From Beijerinckiaceae bacterium (GTDB lineage Bacteria; Pseudomonadota; Alphaproteobacteria; Rhizobiales; Beijerinckiaceae): a stretch of 64,000 nt of DNA. The translations under genes and the position numbers were made by a program. Positions 35,564 through 46,305 of the stretch are shown here, in pieces. How positions within the stretch are numbered: position 1 is the stretch's first letter; every line of letters starts with the position of its first letter. Where the stretch lies: contig CANJVX010000006.1 of the NCBI GenBank assembly GCA_947478405.1, forward strand, positions 1 to 64,000, written 5' to 3'. Below the pieces are notes generated by a model. The model made no database searches, was not told the origin of the DNA, and saw nothing but the letters and a program-made list of their open reading frames with translations.

Positions 35564-36346
35564 TTATTTCTTCTGATGCGCCTGCACCGTGTCCCAAGCG
35601 ATCTGCTGCAAGAATTGCGCTGTCGGCGCATCGAGCGTGGATATGAAGCTACTGCCAACCGGGCTCTTTCCATAAACCGCAGCATAGGTCGTGGCAGCTG
35701 CCAGATAAGTCCCAGCCAATGTCGGATGGCGCTTGTCGCGCTGATAGAGCTCCAGATCAGGACGCGCTTTCACCGCATTGGCAAATGCAAGACCCGCGGG
35801 GATGACGCGCGCTTTATTGTCTTTGCCCGCTTTGTCATAAGCCTTGGCAAGACCATCGGTCATCTCCGACTTGTCCTTATAGGCCCAGGACATAAAGAAG
35901 ATGGGCTCGGCACCCGCCTTGCGGATCGTGCGCGCATGTTGCTTGGCATATTTGTAAAAGATAGGCGCGAGCTTGGGGTGGACTGGGCATTGGCTGCAAT
36001 CCATCAACACAACGCCATCAAATTGGCGCCCCGGCTTATTGAATTGCACTTCATTATCGCCAACGAATGAATAGCCACCAATGCGGCCGGGCGCCAAATA
36101 GGCAGACACATTATGCCAGTCGATGCCGGACCCGCTGATGGTGAGCGAGGTTCCCCGCGCTTCATTATTTTTGTCAGCGCGCGCGAAACCCAGCACGAAA
36201 TTATGCATGCTGTTGTTGTAATAGAAAAAGCTGTTGCCGACCCAGAGCAAAGATTGCGGAATCGTCGAGGCCGCCGCAGCAAGCCCTGCGCAGGCCAGAT
36301 GAAAGGCCATCGCCAAAGGCAAAAGCGCCGATTTTGTGAGCTTCAT
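35564..36346 (-). CDS. Secreted SGNH/GDSL-like hydrolase
   Basis: A 260-residue protein with signal peptide (MKLTKSALLPLAMAFHLACA, cleaved near AAA). LLWVGNSFFYYNNSMHN resembles block I of SGNH hydrolases with Gly-Asn-Ser replacing Gly-Asp-Ser. DKRHPTLAGTYLAA near residue 215 is the Asp-x-x-His block V. Together these suggest an esterase-like active site with Ser, Asp and His. ATG 36346 follows GGGGAGGGGAAT; the longer frame has no homology. The substrate is unknown. Confidence 0.75.
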   Translation of the reverse strand: MKLTKSALLPLAMAFHLACAGLAAAASTIPQSLLWVGNSFFYYNNSMHNFVLGFARADKNNEARGTSLTISGSGIDWHNVSAYLAPGRIGGYSFVGDNEVQFNKPGRQFDGVVLMDCSQCPVHPKLAPIFYKYAKQHARTIRKAGAEPIFFMSWAYKDKSEMTDGLAKAYDKAGKDNKARVIPAGLAFANAVKARPDLELYQRDKRHPTLAGTYLAAATTYAAVYGKSPVGSSFISTLDAPTAQFLQQIAWDTVQAHQKK

Positions 36347-36415
36347 ATTCCCCTCCCCCATTTTTATGAGGCAAGGATGGCACCGACCAAAGCAAAGAAC
36401 AAGTTCGATACCCAC

Positions 36416-36449
36416 CACAAAAAAGGCCGCCCCGAAGGGCGGCCTTTCT
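36416..36449 (-). terminator. Intrinsic terminator after pcaG
   Basis: On the minus strand AAAGGCCGCC CTTCGG GGCGGCC is followed by a long T run, right after the pcaG stop. It isolates pcaHG from the SGNH-like gene. Confidence 0.87.
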
Positions 36450-36469
36450 GCGATCAGCTTGAACGCTGA

Positions 36470-37093
36470 TCACACGTCGAAGAAGACAGTTTCGTTATCA
36501 CCCTGAAGGATAATGTCGAATGTATAGACCGTCTTGCCATCCTTCTGTGAAGGTGTGGCAATCAATGTGTCACGGCGCTTCTTGAGTTCAATGCCGCGCA
36601 GGATCGGATCAGCCTCATTGGCCTTTTCCTCATCAGCGAAATAGATGCGCGTGTTGAGGCCCATATTGATGCCGCGCGCAACGACCCACAGACTGATGTG
36701 AGGCGCTTGCACTTTGCCCCCGCGGCCTGCCACAGGACCCGGCTTTACCGTGTAGAAACGGTAGATGCCAGTCTCGAAATCGGTGCAGGCACGGCCCCAG
36801 CCACGGAAATTCGGATCAACCGAACCCGTCTTCTGGCGGTCACCCGGATGGTTGTAACGACCATCCGCATTGGCCTGCCAAGCTTCGATCAAAGCATCGC
36901 GCACGAGGCTTCCAGAACCGTCGAACACACGGCCTTCGATGACAATCTGCGCACCGCGCGTGGTCGCGCCGACGAGATTATTGTCGAAGTTATTCTGAAA
37001 AATATCAAAGCCTGCTTGATGCGGCGCCAAACCGATATGGACATAAGGGCCTGCCGTCTGCGAGGCGGTTTCCTTGAGATATTTCACGCTCAT
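36470..37093 (-). CDS. pcaG: Protocatechuate 3,4-dioxygenase alpha subunit
   Basis: A 207-residue protein of the intradiol dioxygenase fold. LKETASQTAGPYVHIGLAPHQ at the start and DALIEAWQANADGRYNHPGD in the middle match PcaG; HISLWVVARGINMGLNTRIYF is the C-terminal core. It pairs with PcaH, which holds the catalytic iron, to open the protocatechuate ring to beta-carboxy-cis,cis-muconate in the cytoplasm. It begins three bases after the pcaH stop. pcaB, pcaC and pcaD are not present in the window. Confidence 0.96.
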   Translation of the reverse strand: MSVKYLKETASQTAGPYVHIGLAPHQAGFDIFQNNFDNNLVGATTRGAQIVIEGRVFDGSGSLVRDALIEAWQANADGRYNHPGDRQKTGSVDPNFRGWGRACTDFETGIYRFYTVKPGPVAGRGGKVQAPHISLWVVARGINMGLNTRIYFADEEKANEADPILRGIELKKRRDTLIATPSQKDGKTVYTFDIILQGDNETVFFDV

Positions 37094-37096
37094 GGA

Positions 37097-37942
<846 letters not shown>

Positions 37943-37975
37943 TCAAAAGTAAATCTTTTGATTATAATGAGACCC

Positions 37976-38917
37976 ATGAAAAAAAATGATCATTGGGACA
38001 TTGACGGGCATTTGCTGCGCCTCTTCCTGACTGTTCTGGAGGAAGGCTCCATTACGGCGGCCGGAGCGCGGCTGGGGCTCACCCAATCGGCGGTGAGCCA
38101 GAACATCCAGCGCCTGCGGGAGATCACCCGCGACCCGCTCTTTGTGCGGGCCGGGCGCGGCATTCTGCCGACCGACCATGCCAAGGCTTTGGCAGACCCC
38201 GCCCAGCGGCTCTTGGAGGCCCTGCGGGACTTTTCGAGCGGTTCGCAATTCAGGCCCGAAAGCGCCGAAATTACCCTGACCATTGCCGCCAATGATTTCC
38301 AGCGTGACCTGCTGCTGCCAGCCTTGTTCCAGCGGCTCAGCGACAAAGTCCGCCATGTCAGCCTGCGCGCCATTCCGTCTAATTTGCCCAATGCGGAAAT
38401 GCTGCGCACGGGGCGTTGTGATCTGCTGATCACGCCGCTGCCCCCGCAAGGCACGGACATTATGCAGAAGCATATCCTGCAAGATCATTATGCCTGCTAT
38501 TACGACCCGACTGCGCGGGACGCACCACGTGACGCCGATGACTATCTGCAAGCCCGCCACATCACCGTGGTCTATACGGATAATGAGCGGCTGAACTTCG
38601 ACAAGATTCTAGAAGCCAGCGGCATTCGCCGCAACATTGCTGTTTCCGTGCCTAATTTTTCGGGTGTGCCCGCCTTTCTCAAAGGCACGCCGATGCTGGC
38701 CACCATGCCGCAATTATTGGCGGGCACTTTGATGCGCGATTTCGCCTCCTGCCCCGTGCCACTCAAGGGCCGCACACCTGCCAATTTTGACCAATTGCCC
38801 ATGTATCTGGCCTGGCACCGCCGCTCGCAAAATGATGCGGCACATCGCTATATTCGCGGACTGATCGAAGAGATCTCGCAAAAGCAATCTTCAACCCGCA
38901 GCCAGACAATCCGTTAA
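37976..38917 (+). CDS. LysR family transcriptional regulator, divergent from pcaHG
   Basis: A 313-residue LysR protein. The helix-turn-helix includes SITAAGARLGLTQSAVSQNI, and the arrangement DGHLLRLFLTVLEEGS places it nearer the NahR/LeuO branch than PcaQ. The intergenic region it shares with pcaH suggests it controls pcaHG. ATG 37976 has a weak GAGA behind it; starts at 37958 (TTG) and 37967 are alternatives. The C-terminal IAWHRR-like end (YLAWHRRSQNDAAHRYIRG) is typical of this branch. Confidence 0.9.
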   Translation: MKKNDHWDIDGHLLRLFLTVLEEGSITAAGARLGLTQSAVSQNIQRLREITRDPLFVRAGRGILPTDHAKALADPAQRLLEALRDFSSGSQFRPESAEITLTIAANDFQRDLLLPALFQRLSDKVRHVSLRAIPSNLPNAEMLRTGRCDLLITPLPPQGTDIMQKHILQDHYACYYDPTARDAPRDADDYLQARHITVVYTDNERLNFDKILEASGIRRNIAVSVPNFSGVPAFLKGTPMLATMPQLLAGTLMRDFASCPVPLKGRTPANFDQLPMYLAWHRRSQNDAAHRYIRGLIEEISQKQSSTRSQTIR

Positions 38918-39044
38918 GCGCTACCATTCAAAATCAGCCTTCCCTGATTGTCTTTGCCCTCCTGAGGCGGGCGCCGGCTTGCCGCGCGGACACGAGCGCC
39001 GTAGCCTGTCCCCAGAGAACAAAAAAACATCTCGGGAGGAATCT

Positions 39045-40025
39045 ATGGCCCTGTCTCGCCGTCATCTTTTGAAGGCTGCCTCTGGTGCGGCTGCTTTGCC
39101 TTTGCTCGGCATTAAAGCCCAAGCGCAAAGCACTTATCCCAACAAACCCATCCGCCTCTATGTCGGCTTTGCGCCCGGCGGCTCCACGGATACGGTCGGC
39201 CGCCTGATTGGCCAATCACTCGGCGAGCGTCTCGGCCAATCTTTCGTCATTGAAAATCGCCCCGGTGCCGGAACCAATATTGCAACCGAAGCCGCCATTC
39301 GCGCGACACCCGATGGCTATACACTTTTGATGGTCGGCCCATCCGCCGCGATCAACGCGACGCTCTACAAAGAGCTGAATTTTAATTTCCTGCGCGATGC
39401 AGCCCCCATTTCAAGCGTGGCGAGCCAAGCGCAAGTCATGCTCGCCAATCCCAAACTCCCGTTCAAAAATGTCGGCGAATGTATTGCCTATGGCAAAGCC
39501 AATCCGGGCAAGCTGACCATTGCCTCTGCAGGCATTGGCTCCATCGGTCATTTGTCGGGCGAATTGTTCAAGATGAAAGCCGGCATTGAAATGGTGCATG
39601 TGCCATATCGTGGCGCAGCGCCAGCTTTGGCAGATCTTGTCAGCGGGCAGGTTGATATTTCTTTCGCAGGCATTGCAGGCGCTGTGGAGTTTGTGCGCGC
39701 GGGTACATTGCGCGCACTCGCTGTCTCAACCAAGACACGCTCGGACAGCCTGCCAGACGTGCCAACCGTGGCAGAATTTGTGCCCGGCTATGAAAGCAAT
39801 GACTGGTTTGGCATGGCGGCGCCCAAAAATACGCCGCCGGAAACTATCGCCCTGCTCAACAAAGAGATTGCAGCCTGCTTGGCTGATTCCAAATTGAAAG
39901 AACGCCTCAACCAATTGGGCTGCGCCCCGCTCGCCATGTCGCCACAAGATTTCGGCGCCTTGGTGCGGGACGACACGCAAAAATGGGGCGAGGTCATCCA
40001 GACCGCCAAGATCACCCCGATCTAA
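39045..40025 (+). CDS. Classic Bug/TctC family substrate-binding protein
   Basis: A 326-residue binding protein with a twin-arginine leader (SRRHLLKAASGAAALPLLG). The mature part shows the classic Bug signatures: RLYVGFAPGGSTDTVGRLIG, FVIENRPGAGTNIATE, and later MVHVPYRGAAPALADLVSG. Bug proteins of this type bind organic acids, with the Asp of GGSTD near the ligand. A strong GGGAGGAATCT precedes ATG 39045. It is separate from the GGGYD subgroup found elsewhere here. No TctAB genes accompany it; pcaHG lies nearby but is transcribed away. Confidence 0.95.
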   Translation: MALSRRHLLKAASGAAALPLLGIKAQAQSTYPNKPIRLYVGFAPGGSTDTVGRLIGQSLGERLGQSFVIENRPGAGTNIATEAAIRATPDGYTLLMVGPSAAINATLYKELNFNFLRDAAPISSVASQAQVMLANPKLPFKNVGECIAYGKANPGKLTIASAGIGSIGHLSGELFKMKAGIEMVHVPYRGAAPALADLVSGQVDISFAGIAGAVEFVRAGTLRALAVSTKTRSDSLPDVPTVAEFVPGYESNDWFGMAAPKNTPPETIALLNKEIAACLADSKLKERLNQLGCAPLAMSPQDFGALVRDDTQKWGEVIQTAKITPI

Positions 40026-40027
40026 AA

Positions 40028-40060
40028 CAAAACGCCCCGGACAAAGGGGCGTTTCTTTTT
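40028..40060 (+). terminator. Intrinsic terminator after the Bug-type binding-protein gene
   Basis: AAACGCCCC GGACAAA GGGGCGTTT followed by CTTTTTT. It also lies at the end of the convergent FAD monooxygenase gene. Confidence 0.9.
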
Positions 40061-41646
40061 TAAGCGAGGCCAACGCAGTGGCGTAGAAGGTCTGCAGCAG
40101 GTCGATCCAATGTCTCACCCGACCAAACCACATATTGATCGGGTCGCACCAGAACGAGTGCGGCTTCATAGGCCTCACGACCATGCGTGCGCGTGTCACG
40201 CAAAATATCAAAGGGTATCTTGAGCGCTTGCGCGGCATCCGCAAAAGCTTTGACCTGCGCCTCATCGGCATCAAGCGCAATCAGCGTAAAACCTTGGCCC
40301 AAAGCATCAAAGGTCAATTCACCATCTGACAGCAGCACGGGTGCCAGATGATGACCTGCGCGCGCCTTCACCTGATGCACGCCATGGGCGGAATTCTTGC
40401 CACCCAACGGCCCGAACATCACGGGCGAGCCTTCATAATTGGGCTCATATTGCTGGAAGCGTGAGCCGATGTCGGTCTCGCGGCCCTTCCACGCGGCTTC
40501 AAACTCGGCACGATCACGCTCTGGATTGAAGCGATGCAAGAAATCCGCATCGCGCTTGATGCGCGAGGTGATGAAATCATTCGCCGTATCCCAGAACACC
40601 GGACGGCGCTCATCGCTATAGCTTTCGAGAAGCTTGTCCCCGCCCCAGCCCTGCACGCGTGCGGCGAGCTTCCAGCCCAGATTGACGATGTCTTCAAGGC
40701 CATTGTTAAGGCCAAAGCCGCCATAGGGTGGATGCGCATGAGCGGCGTCACCTGCAATGAAAATGCGCCCGCGCTGATATTCATTGGCGACCGCCACGCG
40801 CATTTGCCAGAAGGACAAATGTTCGAAATCACAAGCAACAGGAAGTCCAACGGCCTCTTGGATCAGACCCAGCGAGTCAAAAGTCTCTATCTTGGAGTCA
40901 GGCGGCACAGGTGCATGGAAAAACCAGCCATCAGGCACATCAATGCGGCCGAAGAATTGCCAATAGCCTTCAAGCTCGGGGCGAATGACGCGATAGGTAG
41001 AGCGCTCGGGAAAGCGCTTCATTTTCTCATCAAGCTCTGACGAGCGAAAGACGGCGAGCAACATGGTTTGCTCGTAATCTTGCGTGGTGCGCGCAAGGCC
41101 GATCTGATCGCGCACAGAAGACCGCGCGCCATCGCAGCCAACCAGATAATCACCCGTGATGATGCGCTGATCTGACCCATCCTCACGCGAAATTTCGACA
41201 CTGACTTTCTGCGCATCCTGCGAGATAGTACCCGCCACATGGCCAAGCATGAGATTGACGCTTTTCAGCTCTTCAATCTTTTTGCGAAGAACCATTTCTG
41301 TCTGATATTGCGGCAGGCGCTCATTGTCTTGCGAATAGAAAGAGCGCACCAATTCACGACCAGCTGGCGCATGCCAATAATCGCTCATCAGATTGCCATA
41401 GGCGGTCAATTCGCCAATGGCATAGCCTTTGGGCATGAGGCGCGCCGCACGCATATCCTCCACCACGCCCCAGCGGGCGAAATGTTCCATCGTACGTTGT
41501 GTAAGATTTTGTCCTTTGGGAATGCGGCTCAAGGTCTCGCGCGGCTCGATTACCACGCACGAGACGCCCCGCAGACCTAGCGCGACGGCCAAACCAACAC
41601 CCACTGGCCCGCCACCGACAATCACAACATCAAAATGATCAGACAT
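40060..41646 (-). CDS. FAD-dependent aromatic hydroxylase (PheA/MhpA-type flavoprotein monooxygenase)
   Basis: A 528-residue flavoprotein monooxygenase. The FAD dinucleotide-binding motif is VVIVGGGPVGVGLAVALG (about residue 7). GDAAHAHPPYGGFGLNNG about residue 290 is the second FAD motif of the class A hydroxylases. The long C-terminal tail resembles the thioredoxin-like domain of phenol/3-(3-hydroxyphenyl)propionate hydroxylases. It would hydroxylate an aromatic acid or phenol using NAD(P)H and O2. It follows a TctC-like gene by 33 bases, so uptake and hydroxylation are probably co-expressed. Confidence 0.94.
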   Translation of the reverse strand: MSDHFDVVIVGGGPVGVGLAVALGLRGVSCVVIEPRETLSRIPKGQNLTQRTMEHFARWGVVEDMRAARLMPKGYAIGELTAYGNLMSDYWHAPAGRELVRSFYSQDNERLPQYQTEMVLRKKIEELKSVNLMLGHVAGTISQDAQKVSVEISREDGSDQRIITGDYLVGCDGARSSVRDQIGLARTTQDYEQTMLLAVFRSSELDEKMKRFPERSTYRVIRPELEGYWQFFGRIDVPDGWFFHAPVPPDSKIETFDSLGLIQEAVGLPVACDFEHLSFWQMRVAVANEYQRGRIFIAGDAAHAHPPYGGFGLNNGLEDIVNLGWKLAARVQGWGGDKLLESYSDERRPVFWDTANDFITSRIKRDADFLHRFNPERDRAEFEAAWKGRETDIGSRFQQYEPNYEGSPVMFGPLGGKNSAHGVHQVKARAGHHLAPVLLSDGELTFDALGQGFTLIALDADEAQVKAFADAAQALKIPFDILRDTRTHGREAYEAALVLVRPDQYVVWSGETLDRPAADLLRHCVGLA

Positions 41647-41679
41647 TTTCTTCTCGTTCTAACTCTCTTGTCCGCGTGC

Positions 41680-42720
41680 TTAGCGCGCGGCTTCAGAAAT
41701 CTGGCGCGCGCGCTCGATGACCTCAGGAGAAGCCGCATAGACACGATTGAGGATCGACGCAATCTCATCCGCAAAAACCGGATCTACATCAATCGCCTGC
41801 TTTTCAGCTTCCGCCTTGTATTCGACATCCTTCATCGTCTCGGCAAAAGCCGCTCGCAGGGTGTTTGCACGATCAGCTGGCATATTTGCCGGACCTGCCA
41901 ACGGCCAAGCGATCGCGAGTCGCGCCAAAAACACTTCAAGGAACTGGCGATCGGCCTGATCCTTCACCAGATCAAGCGCTGAGGCTACATTTGGCAGATC
42001 AACGGCTTTGGTAAGACCAAGCTGTAATTGCACATCGATCTTTTTCTCAGGCACCCATGCCGGGCGCGCGACTTTCAGATAGCCCCAAGAAAGACCCGCC
42101 ATGCCATCGGCTTCGCCGCGCTCAACTGCGAGCAACAATTCGCTTGCACCAGGATAGCCGGTGACGATCTTCATCTTTGTCTTGAAGACGGCATTCATAA
42201 TGAGCGGGAATGTCGCCGTGTCGGCGCCGCCACCAGATGTGGCGATAACGACCTCCCGGCCCCTCAAATCATCCAGCGTTTTGAAATTGGCTTGTGTACG
42301 TGTGAAGACAAGATTGGTCTCGCGGCTCGGGCTGCCAATCCATGTCAGAGTACGCGGATCAAATTGCGCCTGCTTGTTGCCCATCAGCGGCTCGAAGGGC
42401 GTGCCACGCGAGAAGGTCGCAATGGCTGTTCCATCCTTGGGTGCCAGATTGGCCATGTGGTTGATGGCCGTGAGCGAGCCAGCACCCGGCATATTCTGAA
42501 CAATCACTTTCGGATTGCCGGGAATATGTTTGCCGATATAGCGCCCAACTGCGCGGGCATTGAGGTCATAACCACCGCCGGGCGAAAAGCCGACGATGAT
42601 GGACAGATTCTTGCCCTTGTAAAAATCTTCCACAGAATCGGCGCGCGTATCGGTGGTGCCAAATGTGGCGCCTGCAAGAAGCGCCCATGCCGCCATGGCT
42701 CGTTTGGACCGTGTGCTCAT
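41680..42720 (-). CDS. TctC-like substrate-binding protein (GGGYD subgroup), paired with the FAD hydroxylase
   Basis: A 346-residue periplasmic protein. Signal peptide ends near DTRADS (residue 28). FYKGKNLSIIVGFSPGGGYD is followed by NARAVGRYIGKHIPGNP, VQNMPGAGSLTA and DPRTLTWIGS. It is the first gene of a two-gene unit with the FAD hydroxylase, 33 bases apart, which suggests that its ligand is an aromatic acid that the hydroxylase attacks. No TctA/TctB is adjacent. Confidence 0.92.
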   Translation of the reverse strand: MSTRSKRAMAAWALLAGATFGTTDTRADSVEDFYKGKNLSIIVGFSPGGGYDLNARAVGRYIGKHIPGNPKVIVQNMPGAGSLTAINHMANLAPKDGTAIATFSRGTPFEPLMGNKQAQFDPRTLTWIGSPSRETNLVFTRTQANFKTLDDLRGREVVIATSGGGADTATFPLIMNAVFKTKMKIVTGYPGASELLLAVERGEADGMAGLSWGYLKVARPAWVPEKKIDVQLQLGLTKAVDLPNVASALDLVKDQADRQFLEVFLARLAIAWPLAGPANMPADRANTLRAAFAETMKDVEYKAEAEKQAIDVDPVFADEIASILNRVYAASPEVIERARQISEAAR

Positions 42721-42822
42721 ATTCCGTGCCTCCCGCTACGCGCTCGCCCGCCATACGGGGCGCCATTATTCCGATGGGGAGGTTCTAGCCCTGCCATCAG
42801 CGGAAGCCAAGCGAAGTACCGA

Positions 42823-43926
42823 TCACGAGCGCGCGGGCGCCGCCTTGCGCACAAGAGCCGCACCTTTAACTTGCGCATAGACACTCATACCCTGCGACAA
42901 CCCCAAGAGCCGCCAGGAACGGGCGGTGACACGCGACAGGAGACGCGCACCCTGCCCGTCTTCGCCAAGGCCAAGCAGCGCCACCATTTGATGTGCGCCG
43001 CTTTCCTGCACGCTCAAGATTTTGGCGCGGAACACATTCACAATCGTACTCTCGTTGGGTTGAACCAAAGCAAGGCTCACATCGCCTGCGAGAATGCGCA
43101 AACGTTGCGAGGCACCAATTGACAAAGGCGCCGAGGGGACAAGGAAGCGCCCACCCGCAACAACCAGCGCCGCTATACCATCTTGCGCGTCGTAAGCCTC
43201 AACGTGCGCATCCAGACTGACCGCTGCCTCCTGGGAAGACACGAGCGGCAAAGAAGGGTCGCTTTGTAAAGCGCTGAGCGGGCCTGCGGCCATCACTTGG
43301 CCTGCACGCATCAAGACCAGATGATCCGCCAAACGCTCCACTTCGCTCATGTCATGGCTGACATAAAGAACGGGGATAGCGAGGCTCTCATGCAGCCGCT
43401 CAAGGAAGGGAAGAATCTCGTCCTTGGTGAGACGGTCGAGGGCCGAGAGAGGCTCATCCATCAGCAAGATTTTGGGCTGCGAGAGAAGCGCACGGCCCAT
43501 GGCCACGCGCTGGCGTTCACCACCCGACAAAGTTTCTGGCGCGCGATCCAGAAATGTTTCAATCCCCAAAAGCGTGACGACTTCGTCAAAACGAATGACA
43601 TGATCTCTGGCCTGCTTTGGCGCGCCATACAGGAGATTGGCGCGGACGGACAAATGCGCAAACAGGCTGGATTCCTGAAAGACATAGCCCAGAGCCCGCC
43701 GATACACGGGGCGAAAATGATGCGCATCCTGCCAGACATCACCGGCAATCGAACAATAGCCATCACGCAGATGCAACAGGCCTGCAACGCCACGCAGCAC
43801 AGAAGTTTTGCCGCATCCAGAGGGACCAAAGAGCGCCGTCACGCCGTGTGCGGGCACTTCGAAAGCGGCATTGAGGGAAAATTGCCCCAGCTGGCCTGCC
43901 AAATGAACCTTGATCGTCGCGCTCAT
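42823..43926 (-). CDS. modC: Molybdate ABC transporter ATP-binding protein
   Basis: A 367-residue protein. Walker A is [10 protein letters not shown], the ABC signature [15 protein letters not shown], Walker [13 protein letters not shown]. The C-terminal region (about 285-355) is a MOP/TOBE molybdate-binding domain. It energises molybdate import. It overlaps modB by four bases and is the last gene of modABC. Confidence 0.95.
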   Translation of the reverse strand: MSATIKVHLAGQLGQFSLNAAFEVPAHGVTALFGPSGCGKTSVLRGVAGLLHLRDGYCSIAGDVWQDAHHFRPVYRRALGYVFQESSLFAHLSVRANLLYGAPKQARDHVIRFDEVVTLLGIETFLDRAPETLSGGERQRVAMGRALLSQPKILLMDEPLSALDRLTKDEILPFLERLHESLAIPVLYVSHDMSEVERLADHLVLMRAGQVMAAGPLSALQSDPSLPLVSSQEAAVSLDAHVEAYDAQDGIAALVVAGGRFLVPSAPLSIGASQRLRILAGDVSLALVQPNESTIVNVFRAKILSVQESGAHQMVALLGLGEDGQGARLLSRVTARSWRLLGLSQGMSVYAQVKGAALVRKAAPARS

Positions 43927-44609
43927 GAGGCGCGCCTCATCATGCGCTTTTCAATCAGCATCATGGCCAGCACAACGCAGAAGGAGAAGACCACCATGCC
44001 CGCTGAAAGAAGATGCGCCTGCGTCCATTGCGATGTTTCGACATAGTCAAAAATTGCGACAGAAAGAACTTTCGTCTCGCCGGGAATATTGCCGCCGATC
44101 ATCAAGACAACGCCGAATTCACCCACTGTATGCGCAAACCCGAGGATCGCACCCGTAAGAAAACCGGGGCTTGCCAAAGGCACAGCCACAGTCCAAAAAG
44201 CACGCCATGGCGAGGCGCGCAAAGTCGCTGCGGCTTCAAGCGGGCGATCACCGATTGCTTCAAAAGCATTGCGAATGGGCTGCACCACAAAGGGGAGCGA
44301 AAAGAGCACCGAGCCAATCACAAGGCCCGTGAAAGAAAAGGCGAGTGTGCGCGCACCCCAGAGCGAGGCGAGCGCGCCACCGGGGCCTTGCGGGCCCAGC
44401 ACGACGAGCAGATAAAAACCAAGCACTGTCGGGGGCAAAACGAGCGGCATGGCAACAATGGCTGCCAGAGCCTCTTTCCAAAGGCTTCTGGAACGCGCCA
44501 GCCACCAAGCGAGCGGTGTGCCGATAGCGAGCAGGATCAGCGTCGCGAAAGTCGCGAGCTTCAGGGTCAAAAAGACCGATTGCCAAATCTCTGCTGAAAA
44601 TCCTGCCAT
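43923..44609 (-). CDS. modB: Molybdate ABC transporter permease
   Basis: A 228-residue membrane protein with about five hydrophobic segments ([19 protein letters not shown] at the start). [22 protein letters not shown] is the EAA loop that docks ModC. Its [21 protein letters not shown] is characteristic of ModB. It lies between modA (nine bases upstream) and modC. Confidence 0.96.
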   Translation of the reverse strand: MAGFSAEIWQSVFLTLKLATFATLILLAIGTPLAWWLARSRSLWKEALAAIVAMPLVLPPTVLGFYLLVVLGPQGPGGALASLWGARTLAFSFTGLVIGSVLFSLPFVVQPIRNAFEAIGDRPLEAAATLRASPWRAFWTVAVPLASPGFLTGAILGFAHTVGEFGVVLMIGGNIPGETKVLSVAIFDYVETSQWTQAHLLSAGMVVFSFCVVLAMMLIEKRMMRRAS

Positions 44610-44618
44610 GTCTTCCGC

Positions 44619-45371
44619 TTAACTCACACCCGACACATAGCCGAATTTTTCGATGATCGCACGCGCCTCCGAGCTTTTGAGAAAGGCCAGAAAGGCTTTC
44701 GCGACCGCATCACTCTGGCCCGCTTTCAAAAGCACCGCATCTTGCCGGATTTCAGAATAAAGCGCTTGCGGGACCAACCAACGCGAGCCACCGCTTTGAC
44801 CCACCAATTGCGAGAGCGCGACAAAGCCCAATTCTGCATTGCCACTGTCGATGAATTGGTAAGTCTGGGCAATCGAATTGCCCATCACGATTTTGGATTT
44901 CAGCGCATCATTGAGCTTCAGCGATTTCAGCACATCGAGCGCGGCTACGCCATAAGGTGCCGCTGCGGGATTAGCGATGGCGATTTTCGAAAAAGCCTGC
45001 GCCTGCAAAGTCGCCTCACCATTCACAAAGGCCGGATTCTTGCTCCAAAGAACAAGCTTGCCGATGGCATAAGTGAAGCGTGTGTCGGACAAGGCGAGGC
45101 CCTCTGCAGCAAGAGCTTTGGGACGCTCCTCATCGGCAGAGAGAAACACTTTGAACGGTGCGCCTTGCTGGATTTGCGCCAGCAATTGACCAGACGACCC
45201 GAAGCTCAACACGGCCTCATGCCCCGTCTTGGCTTTGAAGGTGACCGCGATCTCTTTGGCAGCATCGGCAAAATTAGCCGCCACCGCGACATGCGTGGAG
45301 CCAGCAAGAGCTGGCACGCCACCCATCACAAAAGCTTCAAAAGACACCCAAAAACAGACGAGAAAGCGCAC
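44619..45371 (-). CDS. modA: Molybdate-binding periplasmic protein
   Basis: A 250-residue binding protein. GTG 45371 follows GGAGG at eight bases and opens a signal peptide ending ALAGS; the mature N-terminus HVAVAANFADAAKEIAV is typical of ModA. LSFGSSGQLLAQIQQGAPFKV holds the Ser residues that contact molybdate. It feeds ModBC. No Mo-box was searched convincingly; the 66-base gap to the terminator upstream must carry the promoter. Confidence 0.95.
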   Translation of the reverse strand: MRFLVCFWVSFEAFVMGGVPALAGSTHVAVAANFADAAKEIAVTFKAKTGHEAVLSFGSSGQLLAQIQQGAPFKVFLSADEERPKALAAEGLALSDTRFTYAIGKLVLWSKNPAFVNGEATLQAQAFSKIAIANPAAAPYGVAALDVLKSLKLNDALKSKIVMGNSIAQTYQFIDSGNAELGFVALSQLVGQSGGSRWLVPQALYSEIRQDAVLLKAGQSDAVAKAFLAFLKSSEARAIIEKFGYVSGVS

Positions 45372-45403
45372 GCGGTGATCCTCCGAAGCCAAAACTATAC
45401 ATG

Positions 45404-45433
45404 AAAAAAGCCGCCCGGCGAGGGCGGCTTTTC
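45404..45433 (-). terminator. Intrinsic terminator of the FAH-family gene
   Basis: On the minus strand AAAAGCCGCCC TCGCC GGGCGGCTTTTTT. It lies 27 bases after the stop of the gene ending at 45460 and 33 bases before the modA start. Confidence 0.88.
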
Positions 45434-45459
45434 ACAAGGTCTTTGCAATGAGGAGAGCC

Positions 45460-46305
45460 TCAGGCTTCCTGTACAACCGTGTTGTGCAACAGGCCGACGC
45501 CGTCGATTTCGATATCGACCTTATCACCCGCCACCAGATAGAGCGGCGGTGTGCGGCGATCACCCACGCCACCCGGCGTGCCGGTGACGATGACATCGCC
45601 TGTCTGCAGCGTGGTAAAGCCTGAAATATATTCGATAAGATCTTCGATGGAGAAGATCATCTGCGCGAGGCTCGCGCGCTGCATCTGCTCGCCATTGACG
45701 CGTGTGGTAAGGAACGTCTTGGCGCGATCGCCCAGCGCATCCGCCGTGACCATCCACGGACCAAAGGCGCCTGTATTGTCAAAATTCTTGCCCGGCGTCC
45801 AATGATGCGTGTGGCGCTGCCAATCGCGCATCGTGCCATCATTATAGCAAGCGTAACCACCCACATGTTTCAGCGCATCGGCTTTGGAAATATAACGACC
45901 CGGCTTACCGATGATGACGGCGAGCTCGCCTTCATAATCGAGCTTTTCGGTCACCTTGGCGCGCACCAGCGGATCACCATGGGCCATTTGCGAATTGGCA
46001 CCGCGCATGAAGAGTACCGGCTTTTCAGAATCGGGGCGGTTCATTTCCTTGACGTGATCCTGATAGTTCAGGCCTACGCAAATGATCTTGCCGGGATTGG
46101 GAATGACGGGCAGAAGCTTCACATCTGTATATTTCAGCTCGGTGCCGGTGGCGGCCTTGCCAAATTCCGCAGACGCCATGAAATCCTTCAGCGTCGGCAG
46201 TTGCGGGCGCGAGGCACCCAGATCAATCAAGCAATCGCCATCAACGATGCCGTAAGAGGCACGACCGTCTTTTGTTTGGAAGCTGGCATATTTCATCTGG
46301 CTCAT
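45460..46305 (-). CDS. Fumarylacetoacetate hydrolase family protein
   Basis: A 281-residue enzyme of the FAH fold. GLNYQDHVKEMNRPDSEKPV is the family entry motif, DYEGELAVIIGKPG carries the Glu-x-Glu metal ligands and CYNDGTMRDWQ the Asp ligand. GTPGGVGDRRTPPLYL ends the active site. Members act as ureidoglycolate lyase, 2-keto-4-pentenoate decarboxylase or acylpyruvase-type hydrolases. It is monocistronic with its own terminator. It is not the same as the FAH-family protein at the left edge. Confidence 0.94.
   Translation of the reverse strand: MSQMKYASFQTKDGRASYGIVDGDCLIDLGASRPQLPTLKDFMASAEFGKAATGTELKYTDVKLLPVIPNPGKIICVGLNYQDHVKEMNRPDSEKPVLFMRGANSQMAHGDPLVRAKVTEKLDYEGELAVIIGKPGRYISKADALKHVGGYACYNDGTMRDWQRHTHHWTPGKNFDNTGAFGPWMVTADALGDRAKTFLTTRVNGEQMQRASLAQMIFSIEDLIEYISGFTTLQTGDVIVTGTPGGVGDRRTPPLYLVAGDKVDIEIDGVGLLHNTVVQEA

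Noticed and set aside
35283-35576. 97-codon plus-strand frame
   Set aside because: It is antisense to the LysR relic and a terminator and has no family features.
42028-43122. 364-codon open frame on the plus strand
   Set aside because: It spans the antisense of a TctC-like gene, the gap after it and the end of modC; composition is shadow-like and there is no ribosome binding site.
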